Shown in pieces: positions 23,870-34,744 of a stretch of 64,000 bases of DNA. How positions within the stretch are numbered: position 1 is the first letter of the stretch; each line of letters opens with the position of its first letter. The notes beneath the pieces are model-generated. The model worked only from the letters and a program-made list of their open reading frames with translations, searched no databases and was not told the origin of the DNA. Source of the DNA: Rhea pennata (Eukaryota; Chordata; Aves; Rheiformes; Rheidae). Location of the stretch: positions 25,030,993 to 25,094,992 of the forward strand of contig NC_084668.1 of the NCBI RefSeq assembly GCF_028389875.1. The letters are read 5' to 3'. The position numbers were made by a program, and so were the translations under genes.

Positions 23870-24850
23870 AGCTGATCCTGAAGCCTTTTCGCAATGGGAA
23901 CAAACTCCCAGACCTTTCCATTTCGCTTAAAAACTCTTCAAAGTTATGTAGGCGTTCACACACCTCTGCCACATGTGCGGGGAATTCGGTAATGCTCCGG
24001 TGACTTTTTAATTCATGGAAGTTCAAAGCTTTGATCACACTGCTGCTACACTTTCTGCTTGCATTTTTGCAGTCTTTACATTATATCTGGTGACAGAAGA
24101 CTAAAAATTTCATTAGAGGGCAGAGAAAATCATTATTTAGCTCTCATTGAAAACTTGTGTGTTTTCGTAGATGGAGCTCAGATTTTTTTTTTTTTTTTTA
24201 AACACAGCAGAATGTGATGTGGAAATTTTCTTCACCTTAAAAAGGAGAATATCTTTTTTCACCCAAATATTCTCATCAGTACTCTGTGAGCATTACTAAC
24301 TGCATTGATTGATATCAAATTATTGAAGTTTTACATGAAAATATGAGATGGAAGAAAAGCAAAGATTTTGCCATTTATTCAAAAGTATTTTATTTCTCTA
24401 ATTTGTTAGTAAAGATGAATAGCAAAAAAAATAAAAAGTTCTTTTAATAAGAGGTGCTGAACATCAGGGCATATAAAATATTACAAGTTTTGAATCCCTG
24501 CAATAAATACACATTTTGTGGCTGTATGGTCTGCGTATGTGCAAAGGTCTAGCCAACTTTATGTACAAACAGAAATACCTGTTTTTAGAAATCAGTCCTA
24601 ATTTAAGACATTCAAGCTAAAGCGAGCACTACACCTCCAACTTTCCCATTCATTCATATGGCTCAAAATAAAAGCACAATATTGCTTTCAGTTTGGCTTC
24701 TTAGCCCTGCTCTGATATGCATCCAAAATTACCAAAACACAGCTTACTTTTACAGAATTGCTAAAATTTCTACTAAAACCAACTTCCCAAGCCTCCGTGC
24801 CACCTTGGCGAGAACAAAGCTCTTTGTTCCTGCTCGCACCAGGTATCTTT
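23870..24850. other. No gene seen; AT-rich spacer
   Basis: AT-rich sequence between CpG islands, without supportable frames. It has A/T-rich runs and several TTATTT and AATAAA-like motifs. Confidence 0.5.
24182..24200. repeat. Poly-T run
   Basis: A T run of about 18 bases inside AT-rich DNA separating two CpG islands. Confidence 0.75.
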
Positions 24851-24904
24851 AAGCCAGTTTTTGCCCAAAGGTCTGCCGCTGCCTGCGCCCCGCCGGGGCT
24901 GCTC

Positions 24905-24927
24905 GGGGGCGGGGCGGGGCGGGGGGG
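24905..24927 (+). other. G-quadruplex motif
   Basis: Four G runs (5, 4, 4 and 7) are separated by single C bases. This meets the strict G4 pattern with minimal loops and is expected to fold stably on the plus strand. Its position in the CpG island is typical of promoter G4s. Confidence 0.7.
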
Positions 24928-24941
24928 CCCGTCCGGAGCGG

Positions 24942-24985
24942 CCCCGCAGCGCCCCGGCCCCGGCCCCGCAGCGCCCCGGCCCCGG
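24942..24985. repeat. Perfect 22-bp tandem duplication
   Basis: Two exact head-to-tail copies of a 22-base GC-rich unit (CCCCGCAGCG...CCCCGG) at 24942-24963 and 24964-24985. Each copy contains a CCCCGGCCCCGG block. Being identical, the duplication is probably recent and may vary among individuals. Confidence 0.85.
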
Positions 24986-25111
24986 GCTGCCGCCCCCTGC
25001 TCTTCCCGCACAAGTTGGCCTTGAACATCAGCCTTGCCCCGGGAGAAGCCGCCGTCCTCTGCCGCCGGAATGAAACGGAATTGAAACGCTGGCTATCCGC
25101 GGATCAGGAGC

Positions 25112-25156
25112 CTATTATTGTTGTTATAATAATTATTATTATCATCATCGTCATCT
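25112..25156. repeat. ATT/ATC trinucleotide microsatellite
   Basis: A run of ATT/TTG/ATA units turning into ATCATCATCGTCATC. It lies inside the CpG island and interrupts its GC-rich composition. Confidence 0.8.
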
Positions 25157-25550
25157 CTCCCCCCTCCCCACCCCCCGCGCAAACTTTCGGGCGGCTCTGC
25201 CCAGCCGCCTTCACGTGCCTGGAACTTGCTTCCTTCCCGGCGAAACGACGGTGAATCCTCCCGCCGCACAGAACCAAGGAAGGCCGGAGCGAGCGAGGGC
25301 GCGAGCGCTGCCGCGGAGCGCTGCCGGCGCCTCCCGCCGCGCTCCCGCCCGCGCCCGCGCCCGCGCGCGGAGCTGCCGCTCCCGGTGTCGCGGGACCCGA
25401 CGGCGAAGGAAGGGTCCGACCTACGCGGCTGCCGCGGGGGCGCTGCGCGCTGCCGCCGCCATCGTCGCGGCCGGGCCGCTCCCCGCTCCGCGGCGCTGCG
25501 CGGAGAAGGCGCAGCCGCGGCCGCCCCGCGGTGTTCTCCTCGCGCCACCT

Positions 25551-25551
25551 C

Positions 25552-25582
<31 letters not shown>

Positions 25583-25598
25583 AAAAAAAAAAAAAAAA
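25551..25598. repeat. C22-A26 homopolymer junction
   Basis: Twenty-two C directly followed by twenty-six A, then GG-A5-GG-A6. On the minus strand this reads T26-G22. The exact lengths are the kind most likely to be wrong in an assembly. The junction may form unusual structures (i-motif or G4 from the C/G run). Confidence 0.8.
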
Positions 25599-25891
25599 GG
25601 AAAAAGGAAAAAAGCGCGCACTTGAGCCGGCGGGCGGGGCTGCGCGGGGGCGGCGGGGCCGCGCAGCCCGGCGCGGCGCGGCGCAGCGCGGGGTCGCCGC
25701 CGCATTCCCGCTCCCACAGCGCCGCCTGGCGGCCGCGCCGCGCAGCGCCGCGCTCCCCGCCGCCGCCGCCGCCCGCGCCGCGCCGCGCAGCCCCGCGCAG
25801 CGCCGCGCAGCGCCCCGCCCGCGGGTCCCCCCCGCCCGCCCGCACGGCGCCGGCAGCGGCATCCCCGTGACCCGTGTTTAGTTCAAGTGCA

Positions 25892-25916
25892 ATCCCCCCC
25901 CCCTTCTTTTTTTTTT
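25892..25916. repeat. C10 / T-rich junction
   Basis: A C10 run followed by TTC and a run of about 10 T, at the right edge of the main CpG island. It resembles, at smaller scale, the C-A junction 300 bases to the left. Confidence 0.7.
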
Positions 25917-25919
25917 AAA

Positions 25920-27365
25920 CCCACTCCACACCGCTTCTCTATTACATGCTAATTTAATTTTACTATGGACGATATTTTCAGCATTTGCTGAGGACAGTAA
26001 ATTTTGTAGTTTATGTTATTTCACTTTTTATGACTTTTTAACACTTAATAAAATTTTATTAGAGCACTTTTGTGTTTACAAGGCCACAAAACTCTTGGCA
26101 GGTTGTCAGAAGTCCTTTTTATTATGATCCTACTGATATACTGCGAGTAATGAAATAATCATGTCCAGAAATGTATCAAAGGCCAGAGGGATTATCCAAT
26201 TTAATAGCTCTACAGATGCGCTGTGAGGGATACGGACAGGCAACGCGTCGACAGGCTAGAAAGCTTGTGCAAGGAGGAGGCAGACCTGCTTTATTTCTTT
26301 ACCATTTCAGGCTAGTTCGGTGCTGTCCGAAAGGCTACGTGCTTGGTCATATGACTCCTAGCGGTTTCAATAAAAATGGATTTATTCTGTTGCAAAAAGC
26401 TGTTTTCTTTTTATTCTTCTTACACATGCATTTAACACTGATGTGCCTGCTCTGGTCTTTCCTCTGCTTGCAGCATTCATTGAAATACAATTTGCTGAAA
26501 AAAAAAATCCAATGTCATAGTGCCAGTTTGCAGTAAATTGTGGCTTTGGGCAAGCGGATTTGGTCTTCAGCCAAAAAAAAAATTGAGAAATACCAAAATA
26601 AACAGACATAAAAAAAGACAGAGGCAGAACAAGCTGGTGAGATCAAATACAAAGCAAGATCTCTGCCAGTAGTCTGTGAAATGATTGCTTTCTGGTTTTG
26701 TCCCTGAGCGGGTAGAGGTGCGGGAGCGCTCTGGCTTCTGCACGCGCCCGGCTGCCACAACGGGCTGTTTTTCTGCACTGCTGTCTGCTATAGCCTGAGA
26801 TACTGCAGCTGTTTTTAAGGTCATTTCCTTTTATTTTAAATAATTGTTCATTTAACATATGTTGTTAAACTCATTCTTGCGTCAAAAGGAGGCGATTATA
26901 CTTCCTGACCCTGAAAGCAAGGTGGGTGGCTTTGTTTTATAATTAAATTTGCTGTGTTCAATTTCATATTTTTCTTTCTCTGCTGTTTCCTAAAGAGCAT
27001 GCCAGGAAAGATAAAAGGGAGCAGCGACACCGGGAGCGCTGAAATGCCGTGTCGCCTCTTTAACTCGTACTGTTCTGCACTTTCAGGCTTCACAGGGACA
27101 CCAGAAAGATACTCTTTTGCTTTACCATTTATTGTTTAATTCACTGTGATTTAAAACTTGCCCCAAGAAAGGCTGGAACTAGCATCTATCTCGCGAGTTC
27201 AAAAGTAGGATGAGGAATTTTTTCTTCCAACACAAACACGTGCAGCATATTCCAAGGTCCCTCATGAAGCTGCCGACAGGGGTTTCTTTTAAAGAAGACA
27301 AGTACTATCCGTGCGTTTTAAAGATACGTTTTCGTAGTTCACAGTGACTTTACAAACAGAGCTGA
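25920..27365. other. No gene seen; AT-rich
   Basis: AT-rich spacer between CpG islands. Frames such as 26171-26536 are Leu/Phe-rich without recognised homology. There are AATAAA motifs at about 26047 and 26367, but no transcript can be assigned to them. Confidence 0.5.
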
Positions 27366-27369
27366 AGAG

Positions 27370-27550
27370 AAGGTTCGAAGGGCTCAGCGAACGCGTGCCC
27401 GGCCAGGGCCGGGGCCGGCGGTGCCCGCGGCGGCGCTGCGCCGGGCCTGCCCCGGGAGGGCCTCGCGCGCGGGCGCTCCTGGAGGCGCTGCAGCAGCCCT
27501 CGCTGGGGGCAGACACGTCGCGCCCGGCCCGGCACGGGTAACGGCAATCG
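27370..27550. promoter_or_regulatory. Small CpG island
   Basis: A dense CpG segment (GTGCCCGCGGCGGCGCTGCG, CCTCGCGCGCGGGCGCTCC). Frames on both strands are Arg/Pro/Gly-rich shadows. Confidence 0.55.
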
Positions 27551-27904
27551 GTTCATACGGTTTTGGTTTTCCAGAACAATCTCATTTACTGTAAATCACT
27601 TGTTTGCAGGTCAAGGTCAATTTAAACTTTTTAAACCTTTAACAGCCATCACACTGGAAACCTGTACGAAGTGATAGGGGAAAGACATGACGGCCTGGGA
27701 ACTGTGAACTTTGGGGGAGAAGCGCTGGCGATTGCTCCTGCGAGAGAAAGAGCAAACTGAGAAACTCCTGGGGCGTAAACAAGCGGGAGGTTACTTCATC
27801 GACAACGCGCCTCTCTCATGTAACCCTTTCCTAGGGCCTTGAGCTGTCCCCTGAAGCATCAGAAAAGGCCTGAGGGAGAAGGCCACCCGGCCCTCCCATC
27901 GCCA

Positions 27905-28170
27905 GAGAGACCAGGAACGGAGGGCAGGATTCAGCGCCCGGCCCCGCGGCGCCGCGCCGGGGCGCACAGGGGCTGAGCGGGTCCCTGCGGCGCCGGCCGG
28001 GGGAGGACAACCGCGGCGGGGCGGTTTTGAGGAGCAGCAGGGTGCTGGGGGCTGCAGCAGCTCCGTCCCCACCGAGAGCGACGCGGGGGACGTGGGAGCC
28101 ACGCTCCCCTCCGCAGGGGCCAGGTCACGCTGTTAGAGACCCGGGGAACTTGGTCGGGGCAAATCCGTGG
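27905..28170. promoter_or_regulatory. Small CpG island
   Basis: A CpG-rich block (GGCCCCGCGGCGCCGCGCC, GCGGCGCCGGCCGGGGG, GACAACCGCGGCGGGGCGG). Raised CpG continues weakly to about 28400. This is the right-hand end of the CpG-island cluster; beyond it the window is CpG-poor until 55.6 kb. Confidence 0.55.
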
Positions 28171-28419
28171 CCGCTCTGGTCCTGTATTTACACATCGCCT
28201 CTCTTTATGGCCCTGTTATGTTCTTTTTAATAGGCCATCAAGCAGGCGCTCTAATAAAACCAGCATACTCCAGGCACACAGCACGCTGCCGAGCGTGCCG
28301 GCGGCGCGGGGGTAATGAGAAGATACGCACCGATCACTGCGGCGGGCCAAATCCAGTCCGGTTCACGTCCGTGGGATTTTTCCTGTTGTCCGCCAAGAGA
28401 CTGAAAGTGTGACCATTAA

Positions 28420-31400
28420 CTAGATATTAATAGGCGTTTTTCTATCAGCTTTGTAATGGCTTCGTACTATCAACCAGCACAAAGCTGGACTGAGGTATGC
28501 TACGGAGGGAAAAACGGTAGTTTAGCGCTTCATCATACACATACTTACAGGCAGCATCCCAGCAGCCTCTTCTATAAAACAACTGGGAAAACAATAAATT
28601 AGGAAAATCGATCCGCAAGTCTTTGATTAAAGAAGACAAGATGTTCTGTGAGAGTCGTTTGGGTTTTACCCACAGGACTCCTATTGATTGGAGCGGGGTT
28701 TGTGCAGCTGCATTCCCATTCAAATCTCATTCAGATTTCTGAAAATAAAGCTGAGGATGATGATGAACCCACAAAGTCAAGTACATTCCCTTCTGAAAAT
28801 CTATCAAAGGGACTTCAGTCAGGGCTCTAATTTTCTTCTTCCAAAATTGCTGGCAAAACATGTGAAAACACTGAAAATATCTTTTCAGGGCTCTTCTTCT
28901 TCTTCTCTCTCTCTCTTTTTTTTTTGGCAAATAATTTCTTTGCCTAAAATTATCATTTTACAAATCAGGGCAACATAAAACAAAAAATTATGGGCCCCTC
29001 AAAGCAATAAAAATATTTCCAGGGACTTAGGTACCATCACTTGAGAAGAAAGGCCTTGTTCCTGTAAGCCAGATATAAGTATGCTCCCCTGATATGCAGG
29101 ATCCCTTCTCCATAGATTCAAGCATGGTCTGGAGTCCACATCAGTCTGCCACCACCCAAATGCGGTGCTGTGTGGTCTTCCAAGGAAGGTCTTCAGATGA
29201 AGGCTCTCCAGGGAGTTCAAGGGAAGAAAGAAGCTAATAGCAAAGTTCAATTAATCTGTCCCATGAATTTTTATTAAAATGCCCACAGTTAGGGGAAGGA
29301 GGAGTGAGATGCGAGAGCTGCCGATGAGGTCATCAAATTTGAAAAAAAAAAAAAATTCCTGTCAAAACACTAGCCTTTTCTTTCTCACGTAGTCATCTGC
29401 TACAGAAATCAGTATACTGCAGATGGATGAAATGACAAAAATATGTGAAGATAATAATTATACAAACCTAAAATACATAGAAATAAGACAGTAGAAATGC
29501 TACCTGTATTGTGGTTTTATTAGAGTTTAACGGACACATGCCAATGAACATTGTGCCTCTGTGTCCAAACTGATAGATGTACCCTATAAAAGCTTTCCTG
29601 AGAAGAAAGTCAGATAAGTGAAACTCAGTAGAAAAATAGCCATAGTTTCTGCAGCTATAGATTATTCAATCAATGAAACTCCCATCTAACTCTATACTAC
29701 CCACGTCCTTGGATTTTCTTTCTAAACTCCCATCTGAAGTATGAGCAGGCTCCCAAATCCCTCTGAGCGAGGTAATTTTGAAAGTCCAGGAACCGCTCCC
29801 AGGGTGCAGGGAGCAGCTCCAGATGAAGGGTTTTGCATCTGGCACTGGCAAGGGGATGGTGTTTACCAGTCTCAAGACAGAGGCTGCGATTTGCTCGGGG
29901 ATGTAGTGATCATTTACAGTGCAGTTCTGAAGCTGAGTGGTAGTGCTTGTATCATTTTGCGTTGTTTATTATTTTTCTTTTATTTGTACTACAGATATTT
30001 ATATATATGTGTGTGTATATCTCATTACTAGTTCTCAAAAAACATTAACATTTCTTTACTATCTGTTTCCTGGTAACTTATGGAGACAATTTTATTTATG
30101 GCAACCACAGTAAAGTAGAAAGAGTCTAACAAGACTGTCTGGAAACACCCCCCTCAGGATTACAAGGGACCAGACGGGCAATTCTTAGCCACAGAATTAT
30201 TAACAGCAAATGCAACTGGAGAGCGTCCCACCTGACACTGGAAAGACTGCAGTGTTCATCCCGCTGAACGCTGAGGAGCTCTGGGCTGCTTTGGCACTGA
30301 ATGCCCCGAGCCTGCCCTGTGCTTCTTGCACGTGAGGCCTCAGCAGGGTGAGGAATAGAGCGAGGGTGCTCCCGAACCGCTGCGACGCCCCGGCAGCCAG
30401 CATGCCACCGCTCCAGCCTGCCTGGGTGAGCTACCCCAGGTAGGGGGAAGGATGCAAAAGGACAGAGCTGTCCAAGTGTCACTCAGGTGCATGAGGGTGC
30501 CTCACGACCTGCTGGGTGCAGATTTACCTCTATTAGTGTTTTCCAGCAGGCAAGCTGAAGCACCTAGCTGGAAGGTGTTTAGGTACCCAGGCAGATCCCA
30601 TGTGGTGCTCCATTCCCACAGATCTCCATGACTTCTGCTTTCATCCAGAGCTGCCCAAAATATCCTTGTCCATTTGAATGGTATCTCCAAGGTGCCACAG
30701 ATTTGCATGGCAGAGGAGGGAGATGACTCTCCGGTCCTAGGTTAACAGGCCAGCATTTAAGGTGGGATGAAATTTCCTGCAGCAAACTGCCCAGTGCCGT
30801 GTAGGTGCTGGATGCTGGGTGCCAGCCTCGTGGCAGTTCAGCAGTGCTGTGGCCACAGCAGCCAATGCTCTGGGACACCACGAGGTATGGCTCTTCCCGG
30901 CCCCTTTGCAATGTACTGGGATGGCCAGTCACCATCCTTTGCAGATAGGCGCAATTTAAAGCTTAAACTTTTTGACCCAGAAACTACCTTTAAGGAAGCC
31001 TTATGGAGACTGTCTGTTCCCGCCACTGGTCTCAGACGAGCTGTGGTCTGATCCTCTTCTCTCTCCCTCTCACACTCCCATCCCCACCAGGGGGTTGGTT
31101 TGCTGTGAGGAGGAAGATCTGACATTGCATTTAGGCTTTCTTCTCTCTCTTGCTCTCCTGGGTGTACCACTTTCCTGGTACACTCTGAGGCATGGGTGGG
31201 AAGATATTTACATTCCCTGGATAGATGAGAATCTGCTAGGATCTTAAAATACCATTTAGGAGTACCTTAACAATGAACATGTTACGCAGGCAGGAGGTCT
31301 TGAAATGTTTCTCATGTTAACACAGACCGTCTCCAAGAAGTGTCCTATACCTAATATTACACAGTAATCATTAATTTTTAAAAAATTACAAACAAAATTA

Positions 31401-31840
31401 AATTCACTTCAAAATGAATTTGGGATATATGACCTTTCAAAGCTTATTAAAATGATAAACTCGAAGAAGAAACTGAAACGCTTAAAACTCAGCAGTTGTT
31501 CACGGGCTAATGTGATTTATAGAAGATTCCACAGGCTTCCTCAAATCTTTCATGAATTATTCCCCAGACTTCAATGCTGGCTGAAGTATGACCATCACAA
31601 GGTCCCACTTCCCTCCCACAGTGTGATACATCTTTGCACAGAAGATTCAAACTTGACTCTTTCTTCTCACAGTCATACTCTTAGAAATTCTTCCTTTTCC
31701 TAGGGGGAAACTTAGGACTTTCATTCTCATTCACATCTTAAAAGGTTTGGTTTGCAGTGCTTTAACATGTCTACTAATGTAGCCATTTCTCTCTAAGTAG
31801 CAGAAGCTTGGGACCTTCTCTGCTGGCATAAAGTTTGTTA
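28420..31840. other. No gene seen
   Basis: Mostly AT-rich non-coding DNA with a GC-richer part at 30120-31150. Frames there (30126-30482, 30579-30935 and 30838-31170, all minus) overlap or lie opposite each other and show no domain. A short TATATGTGTGTG simple repeat is at about 30001-30020. Confidence 0.5.
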
Positions 31841-31844
31841 GGGC

Positions 31845-31935
31845 ATGTGTGCACTGCAGACGGCAGTATACGGCAACACCTAAGCCAGCACTATACTACA
31901 GTGCTGTAGCTTTGCTACAGTGGCTTCTCAGGGCA
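31845..31935. repeat. Hairpin-forming repeat remnant
   Basis: CAGCACT (31886-31892) pairs with AGTGCTG (31900-31906), and CTGTAGC (31904-31910) pairs with GCTACAG (31914-31920). The stems share three bases, so only one can form at a time. The upstream GGGCATGTGTGCACTGCAG resembles the start of old sauropsid MITE-like repeats ('catgtctacactgcag'). The family call is weak. Confidence 0.35.
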
Positions 31936-32099
31936 ATTTGTCACTTTTGCTGTATGAAGATTGCTCAGACCTATCTCTACCTTTCACAGAGGCTTCAGTG
32001 AAGAACTCTCTCTCTAGTTTCTCATATTGTTCACACATCTCAGTCTAACATCTCATCATCGTTATCAGGATGAAAACAGAAGTCAGAGATACTGTGGGA

Positions 32100-33240
32100 A
32101 TGGAGCACTCTGTGGGATCTGCCTGGGCACCTAAACACTTTTCAAGAAAGTGTCCACTAGAAAATGGTTGTAGAAGTAAATCCGTATCCAGCAAGTTGTG
32201 AGGTGCTCTCATGCTGTAGTAACCAGAGTGACACTTCAGTAGCTCTGTCCTTTTGCATCCCCTCTTACATTTCATGTCCTAGGGGTAAACAAAAATATTT
32301 TGCATAAAACTGTGACCTATAAAGTGAAAAGTTTACAGCAGTTCAATGGGTCAACTGCATGAGAGCCCCAAGTGGTGATGACCAAGCAAGCAGTGCCTTT
32401 GTAGCAATGGGAGCCATGCTGGAGGGCTAAAGAGCCAGTGAGAGAATGGAGGCTGGAGAGTCGGGTCCTTAACTATCATTCGTCAACCCATAATGCAAGT
32501 CTGGCTCAAGGAATGGGCAAGGATTCGGGTTAGTTCTTAGGCTACTTGAACTCAGTCTTCTGTGAATAAAAGTTTTGGCAATTCATCCAGCAGGACAACT
32601 TTGCACATCAGGTTGCTGTGATTTAAGTGACATCCTTTTTATCACATTTTTTCAATGACATTGAACCAACCTGAAAAATGTTTCAAGATACTAAATCCTT
32701 CAGGCTTGATATTTGGAATGGGGTCCTCTTTCAGAATTGGAATTTTCCCATCACTGATGACATCTTTGCATTATGGAGTCCCTTATCTTTCATTCTAATG
32801 ATATTGCATAGACCTGTCTTTGTGACACACTGAAGACCTGTGATAAAGTGATGCAGTGAATTTTCTCACTGGGATGCAAGAAGACAATGTCTCCTGGACA
32901 GCCTGTGGTGGTTTTTTTGTTTGTTTTTAATTCTACAAAATTCTGTTACAAACACAAGATAACTCAAAACAAGTATCAGTATGATATTTTAAAAAGACAA
33001 TAGAAATATCACAGGAAGAAGGCGATCTTAAAGGAAAATCAAATATAATGCTCATGTAAAGAATTACATCTAAAAATGACCTCTAAAAATTAGCTTACAT
33101 TTAGTTCATCTTTCTTGCATGTCCTCACTGTTTCAAACTATTACTGTCCAAATATTCCTCAGCTATTTCCCCACAGGCTAACAGCATGATATGGTGAACA
33201 TATGTCAGATTAATAGCACACTCTTTCAAAAATATCTCCT
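32100..33240. other. No gene seen
   Basis: AT-rich sequence. A block at 32116-32140 (CTGGGCACCTAAACACTTTT) resembles another common amniote repeat ('gggcacctaaatacctttg') but is too short to call with confidence. Confidence 0.45.
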
Positions 33241-33244
33241 AAAC

Positions 33245-33320
33245 CAGATAGGGCCTGATCCACTGCCTATGGAAAATCAATGAAGACTTTTCAATTTCTT
33301 CTACAGCCTTTGAGTTGGTT
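33245..33320 (+). repeat. Old MITE-like amniote repeat copy
   Basis: AGGGCCTGATCCACTGCC, then ATGGAAAATCAATGAAGACT, then a right half ending CAGCCTTTGAGTTGG. This follows the palindromic repeat 'gggcctgatcca.tgcccattgaagtcaatggaaagactcc...gggctttggatca'. It is the clearest left half of this family in the window. It is non-coding; the minus-strand frame 33239-33577 merely overlaps it. Confidence 0.6.
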
Positions 33321-33779
33321 GGTCTTGTAGTGAATATTAATAAAGGACAGGAAGAAAAGTCATTTTGGCTGATTTCCCCAAAGCTTTGTATAATTCTCTG
33401 TGTGCTCCCATACACGCCTGTGCTCACTAACTCAGTCTGTGTGTGTACATGCCTCATAAAAGATACATAAAATGGGATGCTGTGTGAAGAGAAAGAAATC
33501 TCCAACAAATTGCCAGAAGGCCCATAAGAAACATGAGTTGACATCAAAGCAGCACCTCTTACACGCCTAATAATCAAATCAAACTGTGGAGAGGTGTGGG
33601 TCCATTTTTAGTTTTAGTCCATTTTCAAGCACTTTCAGCAGGTAATACACGCTGGGAGGGGGAACACCCCGTAATATAGAAGTTGATACAAATGCTCCAG
33701 ACTTATATAATTTAATCAACATATCAAATATCTTTGAGCAGAGTCCAGTTAACCTTTGTAAACCGAGCAATTACTCATG

Positions 33780-34740
33780 TTTCCTCACACGATGAACCTC
33801 TGGCAGTGGATATATAAACATACTTTGTGGGCCGAGTCCTTTCTCGCTAACATACTTTGGTTTGGCACAGTAAAAAATAAGAGAGGTGAGGGTGGAAGGG
33901 TCAGCTGCTTCCCGACATCTAAAATCTTTATCAGCACCAGCAACCCCTCAGCCGGTGTCAGTGATTTGTGGTATTGTTGTTTATCTGTGTATCAGTCACT
34001 CGGACGCACTGTTTAGATCCAGAGGTCTCGAGACCATTTGCAGGCTCTCCGAGGCTGGTTGCACCAGACAGGGCAGACATCTGGCTGTCAGTTATAATTG
34101 CATCCTGCACCAGAAGTTGTTTTTAAATACTCTTGACTCCCTTTGAACGCAGAACTGTGATGCACAACAGTTTCAAGCCATTAATGCGAGAGGCAAAGTC
34201 AGTCCATGGCTTTAGCCTAGTTTGAAACAAGATTTATGGGAGACGGTGAGGAGGGGGGCCATTTTACAAAAGGGCGGCTGTTTCAGCCTGCTTGGGTTTT
34301 AATGATACAGCAGTTTCCTTTCCAGCCTGTACAACTTATTCTTTGAACGCTGACAGAAATAGTGCATCAGAAAAGTATTTTTGTGGTGTTGCCATGTTTA
34401 CTGTTTCCTGTTGTCTTTCTTTGGAAGTATTTTAACAGAAATTAGGACTTCACATAAAAACCCTACAGGCTCGAGGATGAAAGGATTTACTATCAGGCTT
34501 CCTTCTCAGTCTAACGTAGTGGACTGTGATTTAAATCCTACAGACTCATGACAGGATATGATACCAATTAAAAACATGAAACCTAATTTTTTGACAGAAT
34601 AATCACATAATCCCCTTTCTATTATCTGGCTAAAGGGTTATTGACAGCACCTTTATTTCTCAGCCCGAATCGTGGATTTATTAGGCTAACAAACTCTTCT
34701 TGTTTAAGTTATATGGGCCAATGAATATTGTTGAATGTCC
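33780..34740. other. Candidate conserved non-coding element cluster
   Basis: A long stretch of balanced composition, free of repeats and rich in developmental transcription-factor motifs. Examples are TTATTGACAGC with CTTTATTT (TALE/HOX-like), GTTATAATTGC, CCATTAATGCG, GTTTTAATGATAC, TGGCCAATGAATATTG-like CCAAT and the 34669-34684 block ATCGTGGATTTATTAG. Isolated CpGs persist outside an island, as often seen where selection preserves sequence. No coding frame is convincing. The enhancer role is inferred. Confidence 0.35.
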
Positions 34741-34744
34741 AGGC

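Larger units (their letters stand above)
24850..25890. promoter_or_regulatory. Main CpG island
   Basis: The largest and densest CpG island in the window, nearly 1 kb and very GC-rich. It has Sp1-type boxes (GGGGCGGGGC near 24909 and again near 25633), a G-quadruplex motif, a 22-bp tandem duplication, long GCGCAGC-type repeats (25660-25815) and an AT-rich trinucleotide repeat at 25112-25156. There is no TATA box, as is usual for CpG promoters. Frames of about 250 codons on the minus strand and 214 on the plus strand coexist here. They are Ala/Arg/Pro/Gly-rich and cross homopolymers, so they are compositional. The most likely role is a promoter, possibly bidirectional, of a transcript whose exons I cannot identify. 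Confidence 0.7.

Noticed and set aside
25093..25870. Open frames of 214-252 codons on both strands
   Set aside because: They overlap on opposite strands, cross the C22-A26 tract, and encode only Ala/Arg/Pro/Gly/Lys-rich sequence. GC-rich DNA lacks stop codons, so these are compositional artefacts of the CpG island.
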